Shown: positions 43,247-51,055 of the stretch, piece after piece
How the letters are laid out: the number at the start of each line of letters is the position of its first letter
How positions within the stretch are numbered: position 1 is the stretch's first letter
Source of the DNA: Vibrio syngnathi
Lineage (GTDB): Bacteria > Pseudomonadota > Gammaproteobacteria > Enterobacterales > Vibrionaceae
Assembly: GCF_002119525.1 (NCBI RefSeq)
Contig: NZ_CP017917.1
Coordinates: 1,488,001 to 1,552,000, forward strand
Length of the DNA: 64,000 bases
Direction of reading: 5' to 3'
The notes under the pieces: model-generated
What the model saw: the letters and a program-made list of their open reading frames with translations, nothing else
What the model was told of the DNA's origin: nothing
Databases searched by the model: none
Made by a program: the position numbers and the translations under genes

Positions 43247-43305
43247 AAAAGAAAGGCTCGCGTGACTAATGCGAGCCAGATGCAGTTTAGGGGGTAAACG
43301 GCAAT
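43247..43305. repeat. 59-bp direct repeat, left copy (hairpin element)
   Basis: 54 of 59 bases match 48762-48820 in the same orientation. The core holds GGCTCGC-N9-GCGAGCC and, 6 bp on, GTTTA-GGGGG-TAAAC-like symmetry (AGTTTAGGGGGTAAAC). Read on the minus strand it is a terminator (GC stem then TTTCTTTT) at the end of the LysR gene. Confidence 0.9.
43251..43277 (-). terminator. Terminator of the LysR gene (within the direct repeat)
   Basis: GGCTCGC / GCGAGCC stem, 9-nt loop, followed on the minus strand by TTTCTTTTTTC. Confidence 0.75.
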
Positions 43306-43313
43306 TCGGTAAC

Positions 43314-43353
43314 TTGATAAATTGATAAATTGGTAAATTGGTAAATTGGTAAC
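43314..43353 (-). repeat. Octanucleotide tandem repeat, 5 units
   Basis: Plus-strand units TTGATAAA (x2), TTGGTAAA (x2), TTGGTAAC. It lies between the LysR stop (43437) and its terminator (43251-43277). Confidence 0.95.
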
Positions 43354-43436
43354 AAAGCTTTATTTCATCAATAAAGCTTCAATGACAATATAAATCCATC
43401 GGCATTGAGGTTTGATTTCCAATAGATTAACAATAA

Positions 43437-44372
43437 TTAATCTCTGCCAGGTTTCTCGATCAAGCCACTAAACCTTTCGAACAGAAAGTCCAAAAACAAT
43501 CGGATACGTTTTGGCTGATACTTCTTGCTGATGTACACCACATTCAAATCGGCACTGGACACCGACATCGCGGTATTGAAGTTCTTCATGTAGCCGTTAA
43601 GTAACGTCACGAGGCGCTGGTTATTGATATCGTCTTGCACATCCAACACTGATTTAAGCGCAATACCCTCGCCTTTTAATGCCCAGTATCGAATCACTTC
43701 GCCATCATCCGAGAACCGCTTAGGAACGACCGTGACAGCTTTCTTCATATCATGATCTTGGAAGTGCCAAGTTTTGAGTTCTTCATTGCTGCGGAGCATG
43801 GCCAAACAGTCATGTTCTGCTAAGTCTTGTGGCTTTAAAGGCGTTCCATGCTTGGCAAGGTATTCCGGTGAGGCACACAACACTCGTCGGCTTGGCGATA
43901 AGCGTCTGGAGATAAGGCTGCTGTCCACTAAGTCTCCATAGCGGATCACAATGTCCAAACCCGATTCGGCAATGTTCGATAAGTGATCGTCCAAATATAA
44001 GTAAGGGATAACATCTGGGTATTGCTGACAGAATTCAGACAAGATCGGAAGAATGTACTGCTTACCAATATCCTTCGGCGCCGCTATTTTTAGAGGGCCT
44101 TTGACCTCTTTGACACCGTTTTGAATCAGGTTTTCAGCTTCACTGACGTTATCTAATATCTCCAGACACGCTTTGTGGTACAGCTCCCCCGAATCGGTCA
44201 AAGACACATGACGCGTGCTTCTATTCAACAACTTCACACCATATCGCTCTTCCAGCGCCTGAAGCCTTGCTGTCATGGTTGCAGGGGAGAGACCCAGTTC
44301 GCGCCCTGCAGCGGCTAAACCTTGATGCTTCACGATGCTTACGAACATCGCCATGTCTGAAAACTTATCCAT
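43437..44372 (-). CDS. LysR family transcriptional regulator
   Basis: 311 aa. N-terminal HTH (Gln-Gly-Leu-Ala-Ala-Ala-Gly-Arg-Glu-Leu-Gly-Leu-Ser-Pro-Ala-Thr-Met-Thr), then a periplasmic-binding-like effector domain with Pro-Lys-Asp-Ile-Gly-Lys (about 105). It resembles the large DhcR/AaeR-like LysR group that controls neighbouring oxidoreductases. Divergent from the SDR-MFS-OYE genes with a 23-bp dyad operator between; likely their regulator. Confidence 0.93.
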   Translation of the reverse strand: MDKFSDMAMFVSIVKHQGLAAAGRELGLSPATMTARLQALEERYGVKLLNRSTRHVSLTDSGELYHKACLEILDNVSEAENLIQNGVKEVKGPLKIAAPKDIGKQYILPILSEFCQQYPDVIPYLYLDDHLSNIAESGLDIVIRYGDLVDSSLISRRLSPSRRVLCASPEYLAKHGTPLKPQDLAEHDCLAMLRSNEELKTWHFQDHDMKKAVTVVPKRFSDDGEVIRYWALKGEGIALKSVLDVQDDINNQRLVTLLNGYMKNFNTAMSVSSADLNVVYISKKYQPKRIRLFLDFLFERFSGLIEKPGRD

Positions 44373-44426
44373 ACTCTTCGCGCTTCCGCCCCTTCGTCTT
44401 AGTGCTCGATCTTAATGCCTAGCCAC

Positions 44427-44449
44427 ATTATTCAGATTAACCGAATAAT
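44427..44449. promoter_or_regulatory. LysR-type dyad operator
   Basis: ATTATTC-N9-GAATAAT, perfect 7-bp arms, in the 160-bp gap between the LysR gene and the SDR gene. It contains T-N11-A. A half site (CGAATAAA) follows at 44479. Confidence 0.75.
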
Positions 44450-44532
44450 GAATTCATATTTTAACCAATTATCAAATTTAGTCGAATAAATATAATAACA
44501 ACCATCAGCAGAACAATGCAGGAATTCAGAAC

Positions 44533-45231
44533 ATGAAAAAAGAACTTACAAACCAGAATCTTATAAAACAAGAGAAGAGCACATTCGTCATCATTGGTGG
44601 CACGTCAGGTATCGGTAAAGCATTGGCGATGCAATTGAGAAACGAAGACAACACAGTACACATTGCCAGCCGACACACAGGCGTAGATATCAATAATGAA
44701 AAGTCGATTTGTGAATACTTTGAATCCATCGGTGTGTTTGATCACCTAGTGGTGACTGCAGGCTCTTTCGCTCCAGCAGGCAAAGTCACAGATGTTGCCG
44801 TTGAAGATGCAAAATCAGCCTTTGACACCAAGTTTTGGGGAAGCCTAAACGTTGCGAAACATGCTGCGCGCTACATGACATCAAATGGCTCAATCACTTT
44901 CACCACTGGCATGTTGTCACGCAAAGTCGTTGCAGGCACTTACGTTAAAACCGCGATTAACGCCGCGCTAGAAAGCGTCACAAAAGTGTTAGCAAAAGAA
45001 CTGTCACCGATTCGAGTCAACGCAGTGAGCCCCGGCTTAACCATGACAGAAGCGTATAAAAACATGGACGATTCCGCTCGTACAAACATGTACGACAACG
45101 CCAAAAACAACCTACCCGCAGGCAAGGTTGGCGAACCTTCAGAGATAGCCATGGGTTACCTGTTCGCGATTAATAACCCGTACGTAACTGGGTCAATCAT
45201 CGACATCGACGGCGGCGCTCTACTCAATTAA
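44533..45231 (+). CDS. Short-chain dehydrogenase/reductase
   Basis: 232 aa. Gly-Gly-Thr-Ser-Gly-Ile-Gly cofactor motif near residue 20; Val-Thr-Ala-Gly in place of Asn-Asn-Ala-Gly near 78. The catalytic Tyr is in Thr-Tyr-Val-Lys-Thr-Ala (Tyr-Xaa3-Lys is not classical: Tyr-Val-Lys), so the active site is somewhat divergent. C-terminal Gly-Ser-Ile-Ile-Asp-Ile-Asp-Gly-Gly is typical. First gene of the LysR-linked cluster. Confidence 0.88.
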   Translation: MKKELTNQNLIKQEKSTFVIIGGTSGIGKALAMQLRNEDNTVHIASRHTGVDINNEKSICEYFESIGVFDHLVVTAGSFAPAGKVTDVAVEDAKSAFDTKFWGSLNVAKHAARYMTSNGSITFTTGMLSRKVVAGTYVKTAINAALESVTKVLAKELSPIRVNAVSPGLTMTEAYKNMDDSARTNMYDNAKNNLPAGKVGEPSEIAMGYLFAINNPYVTGSIIDIDGGALLN

Positions 45232-45277
45232 GCCCTCATCACTAAGCCCATCAGAAACAGTAATACACATTAAAGCG

Positions 45278-45299
45278 AGGGCGCCCAACATCGCGCCCT
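45278..45299 (+). other. GC-rich hairpin between SDR and MFS genes
   Basis: AGGGCGC / GCGCCCT perfect 7-bp stem with 8-nt loop; no T-run, so not a classical terminator. Confidence 0.5.
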
Positions 45300-45332
45300 G
45301 TGCTGCCAAAGTTTGAAAATAGGTACATCGTC

Positions 45333-46541
45333 ATGAAACAAGAAACCGTCCATAAAGAAAAGATGCCATTCCAAGTTTGGATACTGACACTCGCAGCGTT
45401 TGCAATCGGCACGGCTGAGTTTGTTATCGCAGGCATTCTTCCACAAATCGCCACATCACTTTCGATCACCGAAGGTCAAGCCGGATACCTAATCAGTGCC
45501 TACGCGTTGGCTATCGTTATCGGCGGTCCGATCTTAACCATCTACCTTGCGCGCTTTAACAAGAAGATGGTGCTGATTGGCTTAATGGCACTGTTCATCA
45601 TCGGTAACGTGTTGTCGGCCTTAGCGCCAAGCTACCCATTGCTGCTGGCAAGTCGCGTTATCGCAGGCTTAGTTCAAGGTCCTTTCTATGGCATAGGTGC
45701 AGTTGTTGCAACCAACTTAGTGTCTGAAAAAATGGCAGGTAGGGCCGTTGGCCAGATGTTCGCGGGCTTAACACTCGCTAACGTTCTTGGCGTTCCAGCT
45801 GGTACATGGGTCAGCTTGCAATTCGGCTGGCACACCACTTTCTTTACCGTGGCAGCACTTGGCACTATCGCGATGCTTGCCATTCTGACTTCGATTAAAT
45901 CGGCCGGTCACAGTGAAGCGAAAGACATCAAAACTCAGCTTCTAGCGTTCAAAAATCCAATGTTACTGATCAGCTTAGCAATCACCGCTTTTGCTTGGTC
46001 TGGCTTCATGACGCTTTACGGCTACCTTGCGCCAATTGCCATGCACATCACAGGTTACAGTCAAGAATCTGTAACTTGGATCTTAGTGATTGTGGGTGTT
46101 GGCTTAATCATCGGTAACACCTTGGGCGGGCGTTCTTCAGATAAAAACCTAGGCAAAGCTTCAATGTTTTGGGCTGTCGCGATGATCATTTCATTGGTGG
46201 TGGTTGGCCTTGTGGTAGACAACAAAATCCTCTTCGTTGCCGCTGCATTTGTCTTTGGTATTGCGTCATTTGCGAACGTTCCTGCCATGCAGCTTCGAGT
46301 AATGAACCACGGTGGCGAAGGGCAAGAGCTAGCAGCAACCGCGAATATCTCAGCGTTTAACTTAGCCAATGCCTTTGGTGGATTCCTTGGCGGCATGGTA
46401 CTCGACAGCCAACTAGGCGCAGGAATGATTCCGTTCGCAGCCATTGTGGTTCCTATCGTCGGCTTGTTCTTAATCGCTAAAGCTAACCGAAACGAGAAAC
46501 CACAAAGCAACTCAATATTTGCACCAACAGAAGCTAAATAA
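45333..46541 (+). CDS. MFS transporter, DHA1/AraJ-like
   Basis: 402 aa from the ATG at 45333; an 11-residue longer ORF start is unsupported. Twelve membrane helices; Gly-Thr-Ala-Glu-Phe-Val-Ile-Ala-Gly-Ile-Leu-Pro in helix 1 is the mark of the arabinose-efflux/chloramphenicol-resistance-like group. Probably exports a small molecule; substrate unknown. Flanked by two perfect hairpins in the intergenic gaps. Confidence 0.9.
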   Translation: MKQETVHKEKMPFQVWILTLAAFAIGTAEFVIAGILPQIATSLSITEGQAGYLISAYALAIVIGGPILTIYLARFNKKMVLIGLMALFIIGNVLSALAPSYPLLLASRVIAGLVQGPFYGIGAVVATNLVSEKMAGRAVGQMFAGLTLANVLGVPAGTWVSLQFGWHTTFFTVAALGTIAMLAILTSIKSAGHSEAKDIKTQLLAFKNPMLLISLAITAFAWSGFMTLYGYLAPIAMHITGYSQESVTWILVIVGVGLIIGNTLGGRSSDKNLGKASMFWAVAMIISLVVVGLVVDNKILFVAAAFVFGIASFANVPAMQLRVMNHGGEGQELAATANISAFNLANAFGGFLGGMVLDSQLGAGMIPFAAIVVPIVGLFLIAKANRNEKPQSNSIFAPTEAK

Positions 46542-46564
46542 TTTAAGAATTCCGTAACTTCAAA

Positions 46565-46596
46565 GTGCCAATTCATTATCAAACTGGAATTGGCAC
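46565..46596 (+). other. Perfect inverted repeat between MFS and OYE genes
   Basis: GTGCCAATTC / GAATTGGCAC 10-bp perfect arms with 12-nt loop, 30 bp before the OYE start. It could be an operator or an mRNA hairpin that tunes the last gene. Confidence 0.6.
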
Positions 46597-46626
46597 AGCA
46601 CTAAAAAATTCATAAAGGTAGAGACC

Positions 46627-47715
46627 ATGAACAAGTTATTCGAAACATCAGAACTGAAAGGCCTAGAGCTGCAAAACCGCGTGGTTATGGCACCCATGAC
46701 TCGCGCTCGCACTAGCCAACCTGGAAACGTGCCAAACGACATGATGGCGACTTATTACCAACAACGAGCAAGTGCAGGGCTAATCATCACTGAAGCCACA
46801 CAGATTTCAGATGACTCTCAAGGTTACTCATTCACACCCGGCGTTTATACCGATGCTCAAATCGAAGGTTGGAAATCAGTAACAACAGCAGCAAAAGAGC
46901 AAGGTGCCGCGATATTCTGCCAACTATGGCACGTGGGTCGGGTGTCTCACCCTACCTTTCAAAAAGGCGAGTTGCCGATTGCACCTTCAGCACTGGCACC
47001 TATAGAAACGCAGGTTTGGATCTCTGATGAGAATGGAAACGGCAACATGGTGGATTGCATCCAACCAAGAGAGATGACCCAAGCCGATATCGACCGTGTG
47101 GTTCAAGATTTTGCGAACTCAGCGAAGAAAGCCGTCGAGGCAGGGTTCAACGGAGTGGAGATCCACGGCGGCAATGGTTACCTCATCGACCAGTTCCTAA
47201 GAACCAATTCGAACAAGCGCACCGACAACTATGGCGGCAGCCGCGAGAGCCGACTTCGCTTTCTAATCGAAGTGGTGGACGCAGTCATTGAGGCAATTGG
47301 TGCCGACAAAGTGGGCGTACGTTTAGCTCCCTTCATCACCTTCAAAGACATGAACTGCCCAGACATCGTGCCAACGATTTTAGAAGCGTCAAAGGCGCTA
47401 CAAGCGCGTGACATCGCTTATCTGCACCTATCAGAAGCCGATTGGGATGACGCACCTGTTATCCCTGAAAGCTTCCGTGTGGAGTTAAGAGAATTGTTCT
47501 CTAACACCATCATCGTTGCTGGCAGCTACACACCAGAACGCGCCGAAGAAGTGTTAAGCAAAGGCTACGCCGATCTCGTCGCATTTGGCCGCCCATTCGT
47601 TGCTAACCCAGACCTAGTTTCACGCCTACAAAATGGCAGCGAACTATCCGATCTTGATGGCGCAACGCTATTCGGCGGAAACGAAAAGGGCTATATCGAT
47701 TACCCAGCGTTGTAA
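46627..47715 (+). CDS. Alkene reductase, Old Yellow Enzyme family
   Basis: 362 aa. FMN-binding TIM barrel with Val-Val-Met-Ala-Pro-Met-Thr-Arg near the start, His-Gly-Gly-Asn-Gly-Tyr-Leu-Ile-Asp-Gln-Phe-Leu (substrate His/Asn) near 178 and Asp-Asn-Tyr-Gly-Gly-Ser near 200. NemA/OYE enzymes reduce activated double bonds and nitro compounds with NADPH. AGGTAGAG precedes the ATG. With the SDR and efflux protein it forms an electrophile-type detoxification set. Confidence 0.95.
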   Translation: MNKLFETSELKGLELQNRVVMAPMTRARTSQPGNVPNDMMATYYQQRASAGLIITEATQISDDSQGYSFTPGVYTDAQIEGWKSVTTAAKEQGAAIFCQLWHVGRVSHPTFQKGELPIAPSALAPIETQVWISDENGNGNMVDCIQPREMTQADIDRVVQDFANSAKKAVEAGFNGVEIHGGNGYLIDQFLRTNSNKRTDNYGGSRESRLRFLIEVVDAVIEAIGADKVGVRLAPFITFKDMNCPDIVPTILEASKALQARDIAYLHLSEADWDDAPVIPESFRVELRELFSNTIIVAGSYTPERAEEVLSKGYADLVAFGRPFVANPDLVSRLQNGSELSDLDGATLFGGNEKGYIDYPAL

Positions 47716-47739
47716 CGAGTAAGTACCAAAACAAACATT

Positions 47740-47764
47740 AAGCCTGCATGACTCCTGCAGGCTT
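47740..47764 (+). terminator. Hairpin after the OYE gene
   Basis: AAGCCTGCA / TGCAGGCTT 9-bp stem, 7-nt loop, no T-run. Confidence 0.55.
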
Positions 47765-47924
47765 GACTGTCTAGAAACGTGACCGATTCGATACCTTTTC
47801 ACACTCAAAAATCTACTTGCATATTTTGACTTAAACCACTGTTATATTTGAACTTTACATAAAATTTAAATTATAAAAATATCAATAATAATTAAAATTT
47901 AAACAGATAAATGAGGACTCTCCA

Positions 47925-48746
47925 TTGTTCAACGTAGGACAGGTTTACAATCGACGCTCAGATATACACGCTCATTACAAAGGTCAGCAATATGGTGGTA
48001 TCGCTACGCCTGCAGCCCACCCATATGTATTTATCTTCACTAGCGATGCTGGTGAAGAATTTGGCTACTCTGATGGTTTTAGTGCAGACGGCACTTTCCG
48101 ATATACGGGAGAAGGGCAAGAAGGTGATATGCAGATGGTTAAAGGAAACTTGGCCATCTTTGAACACCAAAACAACCTCAAAGAGATTCTCTTATTTGAA
48201 TCTGTCTCAACTGGTTTTGTTAGATTCGTCGGAGTCTGCAACTACATCTGTCATCATATTGAGCAACGCCCCGACAAGAACGACCAACTTCGTGATGCAA
48301 TAGTTTTCCATCTAGATATCGTCCCACAAAGTGTCGGCAATACCATTCAAACACCAAAAGCTTCATACCTAACGAAGCCAACTAAAAGTAAATCCTTGAA
48401 GCAATTACGAGACATCGCTTTAGCTTCAACGCCACTTCAAGCTGACCCTAAAGAGCAACTCACGCACGTGAAGTATCGTAGTGAAGCCATTAAGCTTTAC
48501 GCAAAAAAGAGGGCAAATGGTATCTGTGAAGGTTGTGGAGTACCCTCACCTTTTGAGACCAAGTCAGGCCCTTACCTAGAAGTACATCACCTGACACGGT
48601 TAGCTGATGGCGGCGCTGATTGCCCCGAAAATGTGATTGCACTTTGTCCGACTTGTCATCGTGAAGCGCACTACTCGGTGGGAGCTGCAGATTTCAATGC
48701 AAAACTCATCGAGAAAGCACTAAAGATTGAAGAGCAACTGTTGTAA
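47925..48746 (+). CDS. HNH endonuclease with SRA-like N-terminus (McrA-type, modification-dependent)
   Basis: 273 aa, TTG start with GAGGA upstream. The N-terminal region (about 1-125) resembles the SRA-like domain of ScoMcrA-type nucleases (Gly-Gln-Val-Tyr-Asn-Arg-Arg...His-Pro-Tyr-Val-Phe-Ile-Phe; Asp-Gly-Thr-Phe-Arg-Tyr-Thr-Gly-Glu-Gly-Gln). The C-terminal HNH has zinc pairs Cys-Glu-Gly-Cys and Cys-Pro-Thr-Cys with Glu-Val-His-His-Leu. Such proteins cut DNA with methylated or phosphorothioated bases, a solitary type IV restriction defence. The promoter region is very AT-rich. No methylase nearby. Confidence 0.85.
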   Translation: MFNVGQVYNRRSDIHAHYKGQQYGGIATPAAHPYVFIFTSDAGEEFGYSDGFSADGTFRYTGEGQEGDMQMVKGNLAIFEHQNNLKEILLFESVSTGFVRFVGVCNYICHHIEQRPDKNDQLRDAIVFHLDIVPQSVGNTIQTPKASYLTKPTKSKSLKQLRDIALASTPLQADPKEQLTHVKYRSEAIKLYAKKRANGICEGCGVPSPFETKSGPYLEVHHLTRLADGGADCPENVIALCPTCHREAHYSVGAADFNAKLIEKALKIEEQLL

Positions 48747-48761
48747 AAATTTCCGACAGGC

Positions 48762-48820
48762 AAAAGAAAGGCTCGCGTGACTAGTGCGAGCCTTATGCAG
48801 TTTAGGGGGTAAACCACAAT
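48762..48820. repeat. 59-bp direct repeat, right copy (hairpin element)
   Basis: Matches 43247-43305 at 54 of 59 positions, same orientation, 5,515 bp apart. On the minus strand it has the same GC hairpin plus TTTCTTTT and could end the rlmJ-like transcript, about 200 bp after its stop. Confidence 0.9.
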
Positions 48821-49015
48821 CTGATATTAATTTGGGATAATTATTTAACTTATGAGCCAGTATGCACCTGTGCGCATTGATGTACTATTTTTATATGATT
48901 CATCGCGATAAATCAATCGATAAAAGTTAGAGTTTGGTCAATTTAAACCATACAGATTGAAATAATTTAGCGATCTAGATCTCGAAAATCATCATAAAAC
49001 CCATAAAAATCAGAT

Positions 49016-49882
49016 CTATAGGCTTCTCATTTGCCAGTAGCCTTCACCATTGGTCGAGAGTTGGCTGTGTAAATAATCAAGCGTATCTGCGACCGTTCCT
49101 GCTATGCCTTGTGGTGGGTTAAATAACAACAAACCGCTGCCGATGAGGCGATCATCCCCTTTCGGGTCTCGAAGGCGAAGCTCCGACTTCATCGGACTTG
49201 GCAGCAAACCATCTTTCACGGCTGTCACACAGTGGTTCAAAATCAGTGAGCTCTTGTCATCTGTATAAAGCGGATACCAAATCAGGGCTGATACTTTTTC
49301 AGATTGCTGATACGCCTTAACCAAAGCATCAATCACCGCAAGATATTCAGCATCGGTTTCATAGGGAGGGTCGATAACAATCAGGTGGTGGTTTTCGTGC
49401 TTAGCTACGTCATCAGGCAACGCTTTGAGCCCGTCACCTGCGGTAATGGTGAGCTTGCTTGAAACATCAAGGTCACGTTGTAACTTCTCAATATTGGTTT
49501 GCAGTAAATCAGCTTCGTCTTGCTGAATATCTGAAAAATAGAAGCTATCTTGGCTGCGGCCTTGTTGATATGTAATGGCGGCAGAACCGGGATACAAAGA
49601 GATAAGTTGATTCGGATTGTAGCATTCCAGCACCGACATAAAAGAAGCGAATGACTCTGGAAGGTAAGCCTTATTGCGCCACAAGTACCCAACCCCTTCA
49701 GCGAACTCGCCTGCATGATTGCTTGGTGCTGTGGTGAGGTCATAACACCCTGTACCTGAGTGCGTGTCGATAACATTGAGACGTGAATGCTGCTGCATTA
49801 ATGACTGAACCAGAGCACTCAAAACTGGATGCTTTAACGCATCACCGTGATCGCCTACATGACATTGATGTCGATATTCCAT
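49016..49882 (-). CDS. rlmJ: RlmJ-type 23S rRNA (adenine-N6) methyltransferase
   Basis: 288 aa. N-terminus Tyr-Arg-His-Gln-Cys-His-Val-Gly-Asp-His-Gly-Asp-Ala-Leu-Lys-His, Asp-Thr-His-Ser-Gly-Thr-Gly (SAM site) and catalytic Asp-Pro-Pro-Tyr near 173 match RlmJ, which methylates A2030 of 23S rRNA in E. coli. It is slightly diverged from the enteric protein, so a second paralogue elsewhere in the genome is possible. Monocistronic, minus strand. Confidence 0.88.
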   Translation of the reverse strand: MEYRHQCHVGDHGDALKHPVLSALVQSLMQQHSRLNVIDTHSGTGCYDLTTAPSNHAGEFAEGVGYLWRNKAYLPESFASFMSVLECYNPNQLISLYPGSAAITYQQGRSQDSFYFSDIQQDEADLLQTNIEKLQRDLDVSSKLTITAGDGLKALPDDVAKHENHHLIVIDPPYETDAEYLAVIDALVKAYQQSEKVSALIWYPLYTDDKSSLILNHCVTAVKDGLLPSPMKSELRLRDPKGDDRLIGSGLLLFNPPQGIAGTVADTLDYLHSQLSTNGEGYWQMRSL

Positions 49883-50114
49883 TCCCTTGCCTCATTTCTA
49901 CTAACGTCATATAAACATACTTCATATCATGTGTGCTTGCTTGTTCAATCCATTGTTTTTTGAAATAGCCTCTCTTTTAACTAACTGACTGACTCTTATA
50001 AAAAATAAAGCCCTTCGTCTTGCTACAAACGAAAGGCTTTGCTGAACTCACTCGTTAGTCAATGAGGACTAAGGCTGAGCGCTATCTAATTAGAAAACTT
50101 AAGCAATCAGGAAA

Positions 50115-51053
50115 CTAAGGATACTCACCCTCAACTTCGATTACTGGTTTCACCTGATAGTGACAAGGCTGCAATCCAAGTAATTTAGGTAGGGTGATGC
50201 CTACTGAAATAGAGGACCACGTACCGCTGACAATACCAACAACGAGTGCAATAGCGAAACCTTGCAGTGCCGCACCACCAAGTAGCCAAAGCGCAGATAC
50301 GGTGATCAGCGTCGTTCCTGACGTCACCATGGTGCGTGAGAAGGTCGCTTTAACTGATCCGTTAAGCAGGTTGTCAGTATCACCGTTTGGATTGCCACGA
50401 AGCATTTCACGGACACGGTCGGCAATGATGATCGAGTCATTCAATGAATAACCGAGAATCGCTAACACGGCCGCCAATACGGTCAGATTGAACTCAAACT
50501 GAGTAAAGGCGAACAAACCTAAGATAAGCGTCACGTCGTAAATGATTGCAGCAATAGCACCAAGTGCCAAACGCCATTCAAATCGTACACTCAGGTACAG
50601 CATGATCATTAGGAAACACACCAATACCGCCAAGCCACCTTGGTCAACCATGTCTTGACCCACCTGAGGGCCAACCACGCTGCTGTTCAGCACTTTTACT
50701 TGGTCACTTACAGAAGACAAAGCATCCACTAAGTTTGGCTGTGGCGCGTCTGTCAGTTGGCTGTAACGAATCGTCCAGCGATCCTGCTCTGCCATACCAA
50801 CCACTTGTACGTCTTGTTGGAAAGCCGTATCAAGTTTGGTTTTTAACGCATCTTTGGTTACTTGATCAGAGAGTTGAACTTCAGCAACTACACCGCCAGT
50901 AAAGTCCAAGCCCCAGTTAAAACCTTTCACTGCCACCAGCATCACAGAGCTCATGAACAGCACAATAGAAATCACAGACATCACCTTACGAAGGCGAGTC
51001 ATATTGCTGTCTGAAATATAGCGGTCTGAAATAGTCATATTTGAAGTACTCAT
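50115..51053 (-). CDS. secF2: Protein translocase subunit SecF (SecF2)
   Basis: 312 aa, six membrane helices. N-terminal Asn-Trp-Gly-Leu-Asp-Phe-Thr-Gly-Gly and the later Gly-Tyr-Ser-Leu-Asn-Asp-Ser-Ile-Ile-Ile-Ala-Asp-Arg-Val-Arg-Glu are SecF hallmarks. It works with SecD to pull proteins through SecYEG using the cation gradient. Two bases after the secD2 stop, so one operon. The vemP gene upstream marks this as the regulated second SecDF set of vibrios. Confidence 0.95.
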   Translation of the reverse strand: MSTSNMTISDRYISDSNMTRLRKVMSVISIVLFMSSVMLVAVKGFNWGLDFTGGVVAEVQLSDQVTKDALKTKLDTAFQQDVQVVGMAEQDRWTIRYSQLTDAPQPNLVDALSSVSDQVKVLNSSVVGPQVGQDMVDQGGLAVLVCFLMIMLYLSVRFEWRLALGAIAAIIYDVTLILGLFAFTQFEFNLTVLAAVLAILGYSLNDSIIIADRVREMLRGNPNGDTDNLLNGSVKATFSRTMVTSGTTLITVSALWLLGGAALQGFAIALVVGIVSGTWSSISVGITLPKLLGLQPCHYQVKPVIEVEGEYP

Positions 51054-51055
51054 GT

